Shown piece after piece: positions 44,117 to 53,031 of a stretch of 64,000 nucleotides of DNA (positions within the stretch are counted from its first letter, which is position 1; each line of letters starts with the position of its first letter). The position numbers were made by a program, and so were the translations under genes. Under the pieces are notes generated by a model. The model ran no database searches. It saw nothing but the letters and a program-made list of their open reading frames with translations, and was not told the origin of the DNA. Source of the stretch: Francisellaceae bacterium UBA6186 (lineage in GTDB: Bacteria; Pseudomonadota; Gammaproteobacteria; UBA6186; Azoamicaceae); the NCBI GenBank assembly GCA_002422785.1, contig DITK01000053.1:7897-71896 (forward strand), given 5' to 3'.

Positions 44117-45190
44117 ATGAATAGCCAAGCTATAGACTATACAAAATATTTAGATTTTAATTATTTATTTGCAACTTTTTCAGACTCAATTCTTTTACCT
44201 AAAATTATCCATCTTAATAACAATCTTTATGCTGCTGTATTTTCTATAATGAAATTATTGCCAGCCAAGTACATTATCTCTTCTGCTGTTAATAGAGGAG
44301 AGATTAAAGAAGGTTATACTATAGTAGATACTTCTAGTGGTACCTTTGCTTTAGGTATCGGGATTATTTGTGCAGAGCTTGGTTTTAGATTTAAGATTTT
44401 TGGGGATCCGGCTATTGATCCCGTTTTAATTCAAAGACTAGAAGATTTAGGCGGCAGTATACATATAAGTACTAACCCTAAAAACCCAGGTGCTTATCAG
44501 AAATTACGATTAGAAGCACTAAATACTTTTATTTCACAAAATACACTAAGTTACTGGATGAGGCAATACGATAATTTAGATAATTATAAATCTTATGCAA
44601 TTGTTGGAGAACTAATACTAAAAACTTTAGGTTCAATAGTTAATATTGTCGGTACTGTAGGTTCTGGCGGATCTACTGCTGGCATAATTAAGGCTATTAG
44701 ATTAAAAAATATTGATGCTAAATTAATTGGAGTTGATACGTTTAATAGTGTTTTATTTGGTCAGCCTGATGGTAAAAGAATATTAAGGGGACTTGGCAAC
44801 TCTATTATGCCGAAAAATCTAAATCATAGTTGTTATGATGAAATTCATTGGGTGGCAGCAAACGATGCTTATTATTACACCAAATGGTTATTTAAAAACA
44901 AGTCCATTTTTTGCGGGCCAACTAGTGGTGCAGCATATCAAGTTGCTAATTATTTAGCAAAAAAAAATCCACAAGAAAAATATATATTTATTGCCCCAGA
45001 TGAAGGTTATCGTTATCTTACTACAGTTTATAATGATATTTGGCTGAAGCAGCAAGAATTTTATAATACCAATATTACGGTAGAGCCAAGTTTAGTTGAG
45101 TCACCATTATATGCAAACAGTCCTTGGACATCTATTAATTGGAGCAGAAGAACTTATCAACAAGTATTAGGTAAAGAATTAAATGCATAG
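44117..45190 (+). CDS. Cysteine-synthase-like PLP-dependent enzyme (fold type II)
   Basis: Beta-replacement enzyme family. Lys51 (LLPAKYIISSAV) is the PLP Schiff-base residue, TVGSGGSTAGI the phosphate loop, and SSGTFALGIGI replaces the usual TSGNTGIAL substrate loop, so substrate choice probably differs from O-acetylserine. At 357 residues it exceeds CysK (about 320) with a C-terminal extension (NSPWTSINWSRRTYQQVL). Similar enzymes (for example SbnA of staphyloferrin B) use O-phosphoserine plus an amine donor to make diaminopropionate precursors. Its stop overlaps the next gene by eight bases, indicating coupling. AAGGA precedes the ATG. Confidence 0.78.
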   Translation: MNSQAIDYTKYLDFNYLFATFSDSILLPKIIHLNNNLYAAVFSIMKLLPAKYIISSAVNRGEIKEGYTIVDTSSGTFALGIGIICAELGFRFKIFGDPAIDPVLIQRLEDLGGSIHISTNPKNPGAYQKLRLEALNTFISQNTLSYWMRQYDNLDNYKSYAIVGELILKTLGSIVNIVGTVGSGGSTAGIIKAIRLKNIDAKLIGVDTFNSVLFGQPDGKRILRGLGNSIMPKNLNHSCYDEIHWVAANDAYYYTKWLFKNKSIFCGPTSGAAYQVANYLAKKNPQEKYIFIAPDEGYRYLTTVYNDIWLKQQEFYNTNITVEPSLVESPLYANSPWTSINWSRRTYQQVLGKELNA

Positions 45191-47873
45191 TAACTTTAAA
45201 CAAAAAAACATTGCTTTTATAGAAAGCAATACTACTGGAACAGGAAGAAAATTTTTATTGGCAGCCAAAGATCATGGTCTTACACCAATTTTTATTACCA
45301 GTAACCCTGGTAAATATAGCTTTTTAGCAGAAGAATTAATACAGCCGATTGTTTTAAATACTAATTCCAATCAAGATGTCTATCAATATTTAAAAAATAT
45401 TAGCAATTTGCAAGCAATTTTTTCTACATCAGAATATTATATAGGATCGGCCTCTAGCTTAGCTAGGGATTTGGGGCTGTTATATAATAGCCCAGAGGCT
45501 ATAAATCTTTGCAGAAATAAATATTTATTGGCAGGAAAATTAAGACAATATAATATAAATTGTCCTAAAACCATAAAAATTGATTCCGCCGAGCAAATAA
45601 ATAGTATAGAAAATAATTTTTGTTTTCCTGTTGTAGTAAAGCCAGTCAAAGGATCTGGTAGTGTTGGGGTTAAATTATGCTTTAATAAACAAGAAGTTTT
45701 TGCACACGCAAAATTATTATTTAATGATGATAATTTAGAATCTCGTTGTGTGGTTATCCAAGAATATATTGCAGGAGAAGAATATTCGGTTGAAACGCTA
45801 AGTTTTAACCAACAAATTAATATCATAGGAATAACGAAAAAATATTTAGGAGAGCCGCCTTTTTTCTTGGAAGTTGGCCACGATTTTCCTGCACAATTAT
45901 CCAAAGATCTTACAAAAAAAATAGAAGAATTAGTTTCAAATAGTTGCCACAAGTTAGGCTTGTTATGTGGCCCCGCTCATACTGAAATAAAAATTAAAAA
46001 CGATATTCCTTATATTATAGAAATTAATCCTAGGCTTGCCGGAGGCATGATTCCAGAAATTATTAATCAGGCTACTGGTATTGATTTAATAACACAAACT
46101 ATAAATTTATTAATTGGAGAAAAAGTTAATTTAACTAAAAAAAATCAACAATTTTCAGCTATTCGTTTTATAGTGCCAAAGAATAATGGCACCATTAAAT
46201 CTATTAAATTAAACCATGACAAGCACAAATATCAATTAGTAGATTTTAAAATTAATAAACATATAAATGATGTTGTGGTTTTACGAGGAGACTTTAGAGA
46301 TAGATTAGGGCATATTATTGTTAAAGCAGATACTTTGTATGCCTGTCAACAATTAGCCGAAAGATCTATCGGATCTGTATTATTAGAAATAGAACCCAAT
46401 CAAATTATAACAGAGCAAAATATCAACACTGGCAGATTAAAAGATGTGTTACTGCCAGAAATTCAAGAACTGATTAATAAAAACAATATTGTTGATGATA
46501 CTATTAAAGAATTAGAGATTTTAGCTGATATTGATGAAGCTCATATTATGATGTTACTTATAACTAATAACATTGATAGTAATAAAGCCAAGATGTTATT
46601 ACAAGAAATAACAACTCTTAAAACTGACAACTTTGATCCTGTAAAAAATAATAATGCTCCTAGGGGTATATATTTATTGTATGAGAATTATTTGATTCAA
46701 AAATTGGGTATTAATGTTGCTGGGGATGTGCATATAGCAAGATCTAGGAATGATATCAACGCTACCAAATTTAAATTGAATTTACGTGAGCGATTTATAC
46801 ACATTTACCAAAAAGTTTGGCAATTAAGATCCATATTAGTAAATTTATCGAAATCACATGTAAAAACATCTATACCAATTTATAGTCAGTATCAAACAGC
46901 TTTACCAGGAACCTTGGGACATTATCTGCTGGGGATAGAAGCTGGTTTAACTAGAGAACAATCAGCATTACAAGCTATATATACTGATTTGGAAATATCT
47001 CCTCTAGGGGCAGGAGCTGGAGGTGGAACTTCTTTTGCTATAAATCCAGAAATTACCGCAAAATTTTTAGGTTTTAGCTCTTGTGCCAGCAATTCTCTTG
47101 ATGCCAGTGCTAGCCGCGATGTGTCACTTAGGATGTTATCTATATTATGTAGTTGCTCTATGTTATTAAGTAGGTTTGTTGAAGATTTACAATTATGGTC
47201 GACTAATGAATTTAAATTGATTGAATTTCCTGATTATCTTTGTGGTGGTTCTTCTATGATGCCACAAAAAAAGAATCCATATTTATTAGAAAAAATTAAA
47301 GGCATGTTATTATCTATGCCTGCAAATTATACTACTTGTTTATTAATCATGTATAAAGTACCCTTTGGCAATTCTTATGAAATCAGTACCGAATCATTAA
47401 AACCTATAAACAAAGCATATGATGACTTTATTATAATTATTAATTTATTATCTATTATTATTAAAAACATTAATATTAAACATGAACATATTAAAAAAAA
47501 TCAATTGGAAAATTTAACTACTGCGACTTATATAACAGATCTTCTGGTTAGGAATAAATACTGTAGCTTTAGGGAAGCTCACCATAAAATTGGATCGATA
47601 ATAAGAGATGCTTTAGATGCTGGCATAGATCCTCATGCGGCTATTTATGCCTTTTGCGATCCGATTATTAATAAATTAGATTTAGATCCTTTAAATGTAG
47701 CCTTACAAATTGAATATGGTGGTGGCCCTGGGTTTAATTCCACTAGTAATCAATATTATCGAGCAATCGATAGATTGAATAAACACGGCGTATGGTTGAC
47801 TAATAAAAAAAGGGAATTAGCTAATTGTTATTTATACAGAAAGAATAAAATTAAAGAAATTATTGCAGAATAA
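45183..47873 (+). CDS. ATP-grasp / argininosuccinate lyase-like fusion protein
   Basis: Two enzymes in one 896-residue chain. Residues 1-400 are an ATP-grasp ligase (VVVKPVKGSGSVGVKL glycine loop; EEYSVETLSF; metal-binding IEINPRLAGGMIPEI), a family that joins carboxylates to amines. Residues about 500-896 belong to the argininosuccinate lyase/fumarase superfamily (DVHIARSRNDINATKF; GSSMMPQKKNPYLLEK with catalytic Ser near 688). The usual TH(x)Q His is Gln569 (IYSQYQTALPGTLGHYLL), so the elimination chemistry may be changed. Coupled to the PLP enzyme by an eight-base overlap. A plausible role is ligation of an amino acid followed by fumarate release, but the substrate is unknown. Confidence 0.8.
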   Translation: MHSNFKQKNIAFIESNTTGTGRKFLLAAKDHGLTPIFITSNPGKYSFLAEELIQPIVLNTNSNQDVYQYLKNISNLQAIFSTSEYYIGSASSLARDLGLLYNSPEAINLCRNKYLLAGKLRQYNINCPKTIKIDSAEQINSIENNFCFPVVVKPVKGSGSVGVKLCFNKQEVFAHAKLLFNDDNLESRCVVIQEYIAGEEYSVETLSFNQQINIIGITKKYLGEPPFFLEVGHDFPAQLSKDLTKKIEELVSNSCHKLGLLCGPAHTEIKIKNDIPYIIEINPRLAGGMIPEIINQATGIDLITQTINLLIGEKVNLTKKNQQFSAIRFIVPKNNGTIKSIKLNHDKHKYQLVDFKINKHINDVVVLRGDFRDRLGHIIVKADTLYACQQLAERSIGSVLLEIEPNQIITEQNINTGRLKDVLLPEIQELINKNNIVDDTIKELEILADIDEAHIMMLLITNNIDSNKAKMLLQEITTLKTDNFDPVKNNNAPRGIYLLYENYLIQKLGINVAGDVHIARSRNDINATKFKLNLRERFIHIYQKVWQLRSILVNLSKSHVKTSIPIYSQYQTALPGTLGHYLLGIEAGLTREQSALQAIYTDLEISPLGAGAGGGTSFAINPEITAKFLGFSSCASNSLDASASRDVSLRMLSILCSCSMLLSRFVEDLQLWSTNEFKLIEFPDYLCGGSSMMPQKKNPYLLEKIKGMLLSMPANYTTCLLIMYKVPFGNSYEISTESLKPINKAYDDFIIIINLLSIIIKNINIKHEHIKKNQLENLTTATYITDLLVRNKYCSFREAHHKIGSIIRDALDAGIDPHAAIYAFCDPIINKLDLDPLNVALQIEYGGGPGFNSTSNQYYRAIDRLNKHGVWLTNKKRELANCYLYRKNKIKEIIAE

Positions 47874-47880
47874 TTTTATA

Positions 47881-49569
47881 TTAGTCTGTTGCTATTTTAA
47901 TAGCTTTACCTGAAAAACCAATTCCTATAGCACAAATATTAATAATTTTCCTAGATTGCAGCTCTGTAGTATATTTAGATTGTTTAATTTGCATTAATGC
48001 TGTCTGTGCAGCATGCTCTAATTTTGCTGGATCATTGATAACTTTAAATTCCATAACAATTCCAAGCTGCTTAGGATCTTTAGGAATAATTAACAAATCA
48101 TAACGCCCATCGCCAGATTCTCTATTAGATCTAATTTCATGAGTGTCTTTCAACCCTGCCAAGATCCCTAACATTAATCCTTGATAAAATATTTCTTGTG
48201 TAGTTTTGCTAGTATCATGGTAACTTACCATCTCTGCTATAATATTTTGTAAATTTAGCTCAAATACTGCTACTTGCCCAGTAGTTAATGCGACTAATAA
48301 TTCTTGATACCAAATTATTCCTCGACTACCAGATAACCATTCTATAAATATTTGTTTATATAAAAATTCTACTTCTTTGTTTGGGATCGCTAATTCACAC
48401 AAATTACCGTATTCAGTAAAATTAGAAGATATTACTTTAAGATATCCTGACATTAAAAATAAACTCCAAATACCTGATCTATTTTTTTGCAAATCTAAAA
48501 ATACTATGTGTTCATTAACTACTTCTGTAATGGCCTCCCCTGTAATTAATTTAGCAATTTTGTCTTGAGTATTTAATTCGGAAGTGAGCAATAGATCTCT
48601 AATTAAATCATTACTGCTAGTATTAATCCAATATGGCTCTATTTTTCCTCTTTTTTTAATAAATTTAATAATAGACCACGGATTATAAATTGTTGTTCCA
48701 CCAAAATTATAACCATTATACCATTCTTTGGTTTGGCTAGTGCTATTAGGCAATTTAGCCGTAATCAATAAATCACTAACCTCTGTTTCAGTAAACCCAA
48801 AATAATCACAATAATTTTGATCTAACACCGAGTAAATTTCTACGTTGCTAAGGCCTGAGAATAAGCTCTCTTTTGATACTCTTAAAATTCCAGTTAAAAT
48901 TGCTCTTTTAAAAAATCCATTGTCTTTTAATCCGCTACTAAGTAAATTCCTCATAAATGAGATTAATTCTTCATAGTAATTATGTGAGTATGATTCCTGA
49001 ATTGGGGTGTCGTACTCATCAATTAATATAATAGCTGGCTGATTAGTTACTTTGTTAATAAATTTAGTTAATAATTTAATGCTTTCATCCCAACAAACTG
49101 GATCAGCTTTTTTTTCTAAAATCTTTTTAAACAAATCCCTCTCTTCTGGATCTAATTTTTCGCTATGTAATAAAAATCTATATTCTGAGTAAACATTGGC
49201 TATTTGTACTTTGATATGTTCATAACAGGAATCAAAAGTTTTATACTTGGCGTCTTTTAGGGTAATAAAAATTACTGGGTATTGCCCCTGTTCTTGCATG
49301 CAAATCGTATCAGCAGCAATTTTTAGTTCATTAAACAAATCTTTAGTTAATTTGCCATTTACAGTGTTAGCAAAAAAATGCTGTAACATCGATAGATTCA
49401 AAGTTTTACCAAAACGTCTTGGACGAGTTAAAACAATTACTGGTGTGCTATCACCTATAATTTCTTTGATTAACAAGGACTTATCAACATATAAATATCC
49501 TTTGTTAGTAAGAGGGTTTTTATATGTAACTAAAGAGCTAAAATCACTAACACCTACGGGTAAATGCAT
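47881..49569 (-). CDS. AAA-ATPase-like/PD-(D/E)XK nuclease-like protein (DUF1703 type)
   Basis: Two domains: PF09820 AAA-like (residues 1-230) with the variant P-loop TRPRRFGKTLNLSML and Walker B AIILIDEYDTPIQ, and a C-terminal PD-(D/E)XK nuclease-like domain (GDGRYDLLIIPKDPKQLGIVMEFKV; IKQSKY) with Asp...Glu-x-Lys. These proteins are expanded in intracellular and gut bacteria; function is unproven, with roles in mobile elements or host interaction discussed. 562 residues, full length. It follows a ribbon-helix-helix gene by seven bases, so the two are probably co-transcribed. Confidence 0.85.
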   Translation of the reverse strand: MHLPVGVSDFSSLVTYKNPLTNKGYLYVDKSLLIKEIIGDSTPVIVLTRPRRFGKTLNLSMLQHFFANTVNGKLTKDLFNELKIAADTICMQEQGQYPVIFITLKDAKYKTFDSCYEHIKVQIANVYSEYRFLLHSEKLDPEERDLFKKILEKKADPVCWDESIKLLTKFINKVTNQPAIILIDEYDTPIQESYSHNYYEELISFMRNLLSSGLKDNGFFKRAILTGILRVSKESLFSGLSNVEIYSVLDQNYCDYFGFTETEVSDLLITAKLPNSTSQTKEWYNGYNFGGTTIYNPWSIIKFIKKRGKIEPYWINTSSNDLIRDLLLTSELNTQDKIAKLITGEAITEVVNEHIVFLDLQKNRSGIWSLFLMSGYLKVISSNFTEYGNLCELAIPNKEVEFLYKQIFIEWLSGSRGIIWYQELLVALTTGQVAVFELNLQNIIAEMVSYHDTSKTTQEIFYQGLMLGILAGLKDTHEIRSNRESGDGRYDLLIIPKDPKQLGIVMEFKVINDPAKLEHAAQTALMQIKQSKYTTELQSRKIINICAIGIGFSGKAIKIATD

Positions 49570-49576
49570 AATTGGC

Positions 49577-49870
49577 CTAAATTTTATTGTTTATAATACA
49601 AGCATATTTATGCAAAACACTAGCAATTAAGGTTTGATACGGCAAACCTTCGTAAACTGCCTTCTCTTTGATCTTTTCTAGATCTATTTTCGACAACCTA
49701 ATATTGATCCTAGCTTCTTTCTTAATATAACGACTAGCTGCCTTTTGAGCCAACTCTTTTTCTTTAGCTACATCAGGAATACTGATCGAATGTTTATCAT
49801 TTAGATTGTCTTCTAGATTTTTTTCATAAGAATCTAGCTTGTTTACTACAGTCTTCTTACGAACGCTCAT
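49577..49870 (-). CDS. CopG-type ribbon-helix-helix antitoxin-like protein
   Basis: The C-terminal half (EARINIRLSKIDLEKIKEKAVYEGLPYQTL then IASVLHKY) is a CopG-antitoxin domain: one strand followed by two helices, DNA-binding as a dimer. The N-terminal 50 residues are charged and probably disordered. Such proteins normally pair with RelE- or BrnT-like toxins, but none is adjacent; the downstream partner is the AAA/PD-(D/E)XK gene seven bases away. It may act as an autoregulator of that gene. Strong upstream sequence CACCCTCCATT complements GGAGGGTG next to the start. Confidence 0.7.
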   Translation of the reverse strand: MSVRKKTVVNKLDSYEKNLEDNLNDKHSISIPDVAKEKELAQKAASRYIKKEARINIRLSKIDLEKIKEKAVYEGLPYQTLIASVLHKYACIINNKI

Positions 49871-49965
49871 ACTCCACCCTCCATTAGCTAAATTTAGCCT
49901 ATTGTGTGCCTTTTGTCAACCAAAGAATCTAGTGGGACTTGAGGTAACGTAAACAACTTAATTAA

Positions 49966-50178
49966 CTGGATGAAATAATAGCAGATTTGTATACAGCCTA
50001 TGATACAGTTGGTTTAAGCCAGGAGTTATTAAGTCAGGATACACTGTTATTGGCTGATTGTTTAATTTGCCGAAAAGCAATAGCTTCTGGGAAAAAAATT
50101 TATGAAGGCAAAGTTAATAATCCTCGAAAAATAGTAACATTAAAAAATGAAAGTGATTATGTTAATAATAGACATTAA
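49966..50178 (+). pseudogene. Degraded fragment, possibly a minimal nucleotidyltransferase C-terminus
   Basis: An open stretch without a normal start codon; the frame begins after a stop at 49963 and reads DEIIADLYTAYDTVGLSQELL, then LADCLICRKAIASGKKIYEG. The last segment resembles the C-terminal part of MNT-type minimal nucleotidyltransferases (pattern ..LR..I...GKxIYE). The nucleotide-binding N-terminus is missing. Its end overlaps the ASCH gene. Probably a remnant of a toxin/antitoxin locus; weak evidence. Confidence 0.35.
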
Positions 50179-50632
50179 GAATCTTATAAAACAAGTATAT
50201 AAATGTAACATTCACGAAGTCCCGTGTTTTGAGCCTTACATGACTTTTATCGAAGAAGGTAAAAAAACAATTGAAGGTAGAGTTGGAACTTCCTATTATA
50301 CAAAAATCAGATCAGGTAGTATTTTACGTCTACATAACAGAAAAAAAGAAATTTGGTGTGATGTTACACGTACACATGCCTATTCGACATTTAAAGATAT
50401 GTTAGAAAAAGAAGGACTTAAAAACATGCTTCCTCAGGCAAAATCTATAGAAGAAGGGGTAAAAATATACAGAAAATTTCCAACTTTTGCTGAAAAAGAA
50501 AATAAGTTTGGAGCTTATGCTATAGAAGTTAAGTTTATTGACCTGGAAAAATTAAAACAAAAAGCTATTGTTATTACCTCTAAAGAAAAACGACCTCGCA
50601 AACAGAACGATGATTATGGACAAGATCGCTAA
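50159..50632 (+). CDS. ASCH-domain protein
   Basis: Small RNA-binding-fold protein (PF04266). FEPYMTFIEEGKKTIEGRVGT gives the typical ExR after the first strand; SGSILRLHNRKKEIWCDVTRTHAYSTFKDMLEKEG and IEEGVKIYRKF match the remaining family pattern, ending GAYAIEVKF. ASCH proteins may act on RNA or modified nucleosides (some are amidohydrolases of N4-acetylcytidine). The C-terminus is highly basic (KEKRPRKQNDDYGQDR). ATG at 50159 is preferred, though 50147 is also possible. Located in an accessory patch with a toxin-antitoxin-like remnant. Confidence 0.75.
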   Translation: MLIIDIKNLIKQVYKCNIHEVPCFEPYMTFIEEGKKTIEGRVGTSYYTKIRSGSILRLHNRKKEIWCDVTRTHAYSTFKDMLEKEGLKNMLPQAKSIEEGVKIYRKFPTFAEKENKFGAYAIEVKFIDLEKLKQKAIVITSKEKRPRKQNDDYGQDR

Positions 50633-50659
50633 GGTGCACACCCGATGCGAACCCCAAAA

Positions 50660-51424
50660 TCATATCCCAGCAAAATACTCTTGCTCCATGCCTACTAAAT
50701 TTTGAATAATATGCTTAGAAATACCTCGAATATTACGTAATTCAGAATGATTGTTATTAATTATTGCATCTTTAAAACCAGGCTCTAGCAATTTTAATTT
50801 ACAATAAAATTTATCCCGTTTATTAGGAAAATTACTGCTATATTTTTGAGAACTACCACGCAAATAAACACATAAAACCCTAATATTTGGCACTTCGTGG
50901 ATTAATTTACCAACCCCATAGGTAAAATTTTGGGTGTCAACCCTTCCTTCATGCCCCCTATGCCCTTCTGGAAATAACATAGTATATTCGCCTTTAAGCA
51001 ACAAATATTTAGCTATTTTTATCGGTTGATTGTTAATTGTTTTAGGCGCACCTACATCAATAAAAATACATTTACCAATGTAACTAATAAATTTATAGAA
51101 AAAATTTTTCTTCATATGCGTGGTTTTAGGGAAATTCCAAGCCATAGTATGAAAATTAATTAGATAATCTCGACAAGAACTAAATGCTAGAGTTAGCAAT
51201 ACAGAATCTATATAAGTTAAATGATTAGAGCAAATGAGCAATGGATCAGAAGTTTTTTCCATTATAGACTTAAATTGTTTACGGATCTCTTTAATTTTTA
51301 ATATACGATAGCTTTTAATTATAAATAAAAACCACCAATAACCCGAATAAAGCAAAGAAAACGCAACAAAACTTATAGCCCGCTGCAACAATAACTTGGC
51401 TTTTATGGTCTTAGAAATACTCAT
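50660..51424 (-). CDS. PlsC-like acyltransferase
   Basis: Lysophospholipid/1-acylglycerol-3-phosphate acyltransferase family. The catalytic CSNHLTYIDSVLLTLAF gives the NHxxxxD motif; FPEGHRGHEGRVDTQNFTYG gives the FPEGxR motif. An N-terminal membrane-associated helix (AISFVAFSLLYSGYWWFLFII) is present. It is the last gene of the minus-strand block carrying ACP and ketoacyl synthases, so it may transfer the special acyl chain made by that block. 254 residues. Confidence 0.82.
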   Translation of the reverse strand: MSISKTIKAKLLLQRAISFVAFSLLYSGYWWFLFIIKSYRILKIKEIRKQFKSIMEKTSDPLLICSNHLTYIDSVLLTLAFSSCRDYLINFHTMAWNFPKTTHMKKNFFYKFISYIGKCIFIDVGAPKTINNQPIKIAKYLLLKGEYTMLFPEGHRGHEGRVDTQNFTYGVGKLIHEVPNIRVLCVYLRGSSQKYSSNFPNKRDKFYCKLKLLEPGFKDAIINNNHSELRNIRGISKHIIQNLVGMEQEYFAGI

Positions 51425-51464
51425 TTGACTCTAATGTTAGTTTAGCTCCGCTAATAAAATACTG

Positions 51465-51725
51465 TTAACTGATTTTTTGTTCAATAACAGCTATAGCATC
51501 CCCAATAGTACGAATTTTATCGGCTAAATCGTCGTCTATTGCTACATTAAATTTATCTTCAATGTCAATCACAATATCAACAAGCCTAGCAGAATTTACG
51601 CCTAAATCTTCGATAAAACGTGTTTCTTTAGTAACATTTTTTACAGCATCATTTTTACAATAGGGCGTAATTATTTCTACTAAATCATTTAAAATTACAG
51701 TAGTATCGACAGCATTAATCTCCAC
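51465..51725 (-). CDS. Acyl carrier protein (accessory)
   Basis: An 86-residue four-helix carrier protein. The phosphopantetheine site is Ser45 in DLGVNSARLVDIVIDIEDKF; the standard DSL motif reads NSA, unlike the DSL of housekeeping ACP. Acidic surface typical. GTG start with AGGAG seven bases upstream. Lies between a PlsC-like gene and a ketoacyl synthase gene, so it is probably the dedicated ACP of this accessory pathway. The PPTase at 36710 could activate it. Confidence 0.85.
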   Translation of the reverse strand: MEINAVDTTVILNDLVEIITPYCKNDAVKNVTKETRFIEDLGVNSARLVDIVIDIEDKFNVAIDDDLADKIRTIGDAIAVIEQKIS

Positions 51726-51753
51726 AGTAGTCTCCTAAATTTTAAAATAAAAC

Positions 51754-53031
51754 TTATTTATCCCATCTTTTGAAAATCAAACAGGCATTAACATCTCCAA
51801 AACCAAAACTGGCTTTCGCCACAATATTCAAATCTATTTCTATGGTTTTCTGAACAATACTACCGGAAAATGGCTCCAGCTTAAAGTGAATATCTTCGCA
51901 ATTTATTGAACCATGAACAAAGCCATTAGTTAATTGTAAAATAGACGCAACACATTCTATAGCACCAGCCGCCCCTAAAGTATGACCAATTAAAGATTTA
52001 GTTGAATTAATAAGTGGAAATTCTTCTGGTTTGCAATTTAACGCAGTTTGCCAATTATTAATTTCTAAAGTATCCGCCATAGTTGCAGTTAAATGTCCAT
52101 TAATTAAACTTATATCCCTAGTACTAATATTTGCCATATCAAGTGATTTTTGTATGCACCTAACCACACCAAATGGATTGGGTGCCGAAATACTGCCTCC
52201 ATTTCTTTGGCCACCACAATTTACATGAGTTCCAATAATTTCAGCATAAATCTTTGCCCCCCGTGCCTCGGCACTGTCTAGACTCTCTACCATCAAAATA
52301 CCGGCACCAGCACCAGGCACAAACCCAGAAGCCGTTGCACTCATCGGACGAGATCCTTTTTCTGGAGTATCATTAAAACCCCTAGCCAATACCCGCATCG
52401 CATCAAACGTAGCCCAAGTATATTGAGAAATGCCTTCTGTAGCTCCAGCTAAAATACGTTTAGCAAGACCTGCTTTTATAGCCCAAAAAGCATTACTAAT
52501 GGCCTCTGTTCCCGTACTACAAGCACAAGAATTGGTCGTAACCTGCCCGCCCAAACCAAGTAAACCACCAATATTGGCACTCGATGCACTCGACATGGTT
52601 TGCTCCACCATAGTTGAACCTAGTCTTTTTACTTTTTTCTGATCAGTAAGTGGTACCACATATCCACCAATCGTTTCGCTACCACCCACCCCAGTTCCAA
52701 TAATAGCTCCTGTATCCCAATCAGTAATATTGGAACTAGGATCAACAACTTTAAAACCAGCGTCTAACCAACAATCTATAGCCGCAATCGCTGCAAAAAT
52801 CATGCTGCTATTCATAGCTATTAAAGCCTGTGAAGATAAATATTTTTGTTTTAAAACATCTATATTTTGCGGAATACCAGCTAACTGGCAAACAAAATTT
52901 AATTCTTGTAATAATTTAGAATGACGAATACCAGATATCCCTGTTCTTAATGCCGCCTCAAACGCCTCCAACCCATGGGCGTTCGGTGCTATAACCCCAA
53001 GCCCAGTAATAACAACTCGATTAGATTTCAT
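51754..53031 (-). CDS. Beta-ketoacyl-ACP synthase I/II-like (FabB/FabF family)
   Basis: Thiolase-fold condensing enzyme. The catalytic Cys is in TTNSCACSTGTEA, and the two histidines are in LINGHLTATMADTLE and KSLIGHTLGAAGA, with Lys of the latter in place. NGHLTAT replaces the usual NGHGTST. 425 residues is normal. The gene overlaps the FabZ-like gene by four bases (ATGA). Next to ACP, FabZ, FabA and KAS III genes it would extend the pathway's acyl chain. Confidence 0.87.
   Translation of the reverse strand: MKSNRVVITGLGVIAPNAHGLEAFEAALRTGISGIRHSKLLQELNFVCQLAGIPQNIDVLKQKYLSSQALIAMNSSMIFAAIAAIDCWLDAGFKVVDPSSNITDWDTGAIIGTGVGGSETIGGYVVPLTDQKKVKRLGSTMVEQTMSSASSANIGGLLGLGGQVTTNSCACSTGTEAISNAFWAIKAGLAKRILAGATEGISQYTWATFDAMRVLARGFNDTPEKGSRPMSATASGFVPGAGAGILMVESLDSAEARGAKIYAEIIGTHVNCGGQRNGGSISAPNPFGVVRCIQKSLDMANISTRDISLINGHLTATMADTLEINNWQTALNCKPEEFPLINSTKSLIGHTLGAAGAIECVASILQLTNGFVHGSINCEDIHFKLEPFSGSIVQKTIEIDLNIVAKASFGFGDVNACLIFKRWDK

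Noticed and set aside
45437..45952. Open frame antisense to the ATP-grasp domain (171 residues)
   Set aside because: Opposite strand encodes clear ATP-grasp motifs; the antisense product is Ser/Cys-rich without domain features.
45183..47873. Ordinary arginine biosynthesis ArgH
   Set aside because: The protein is fused to ATP-grasp, lacks the catalytic His, and no arg gene is nearby.
49577..49870. Complete toxin-antitoxin pair with a RelE or BrnT toxin
   Set aside because: No such toxin gene is adjacent on either strand; only the AAA/PD-(D/E)XK gene follows.
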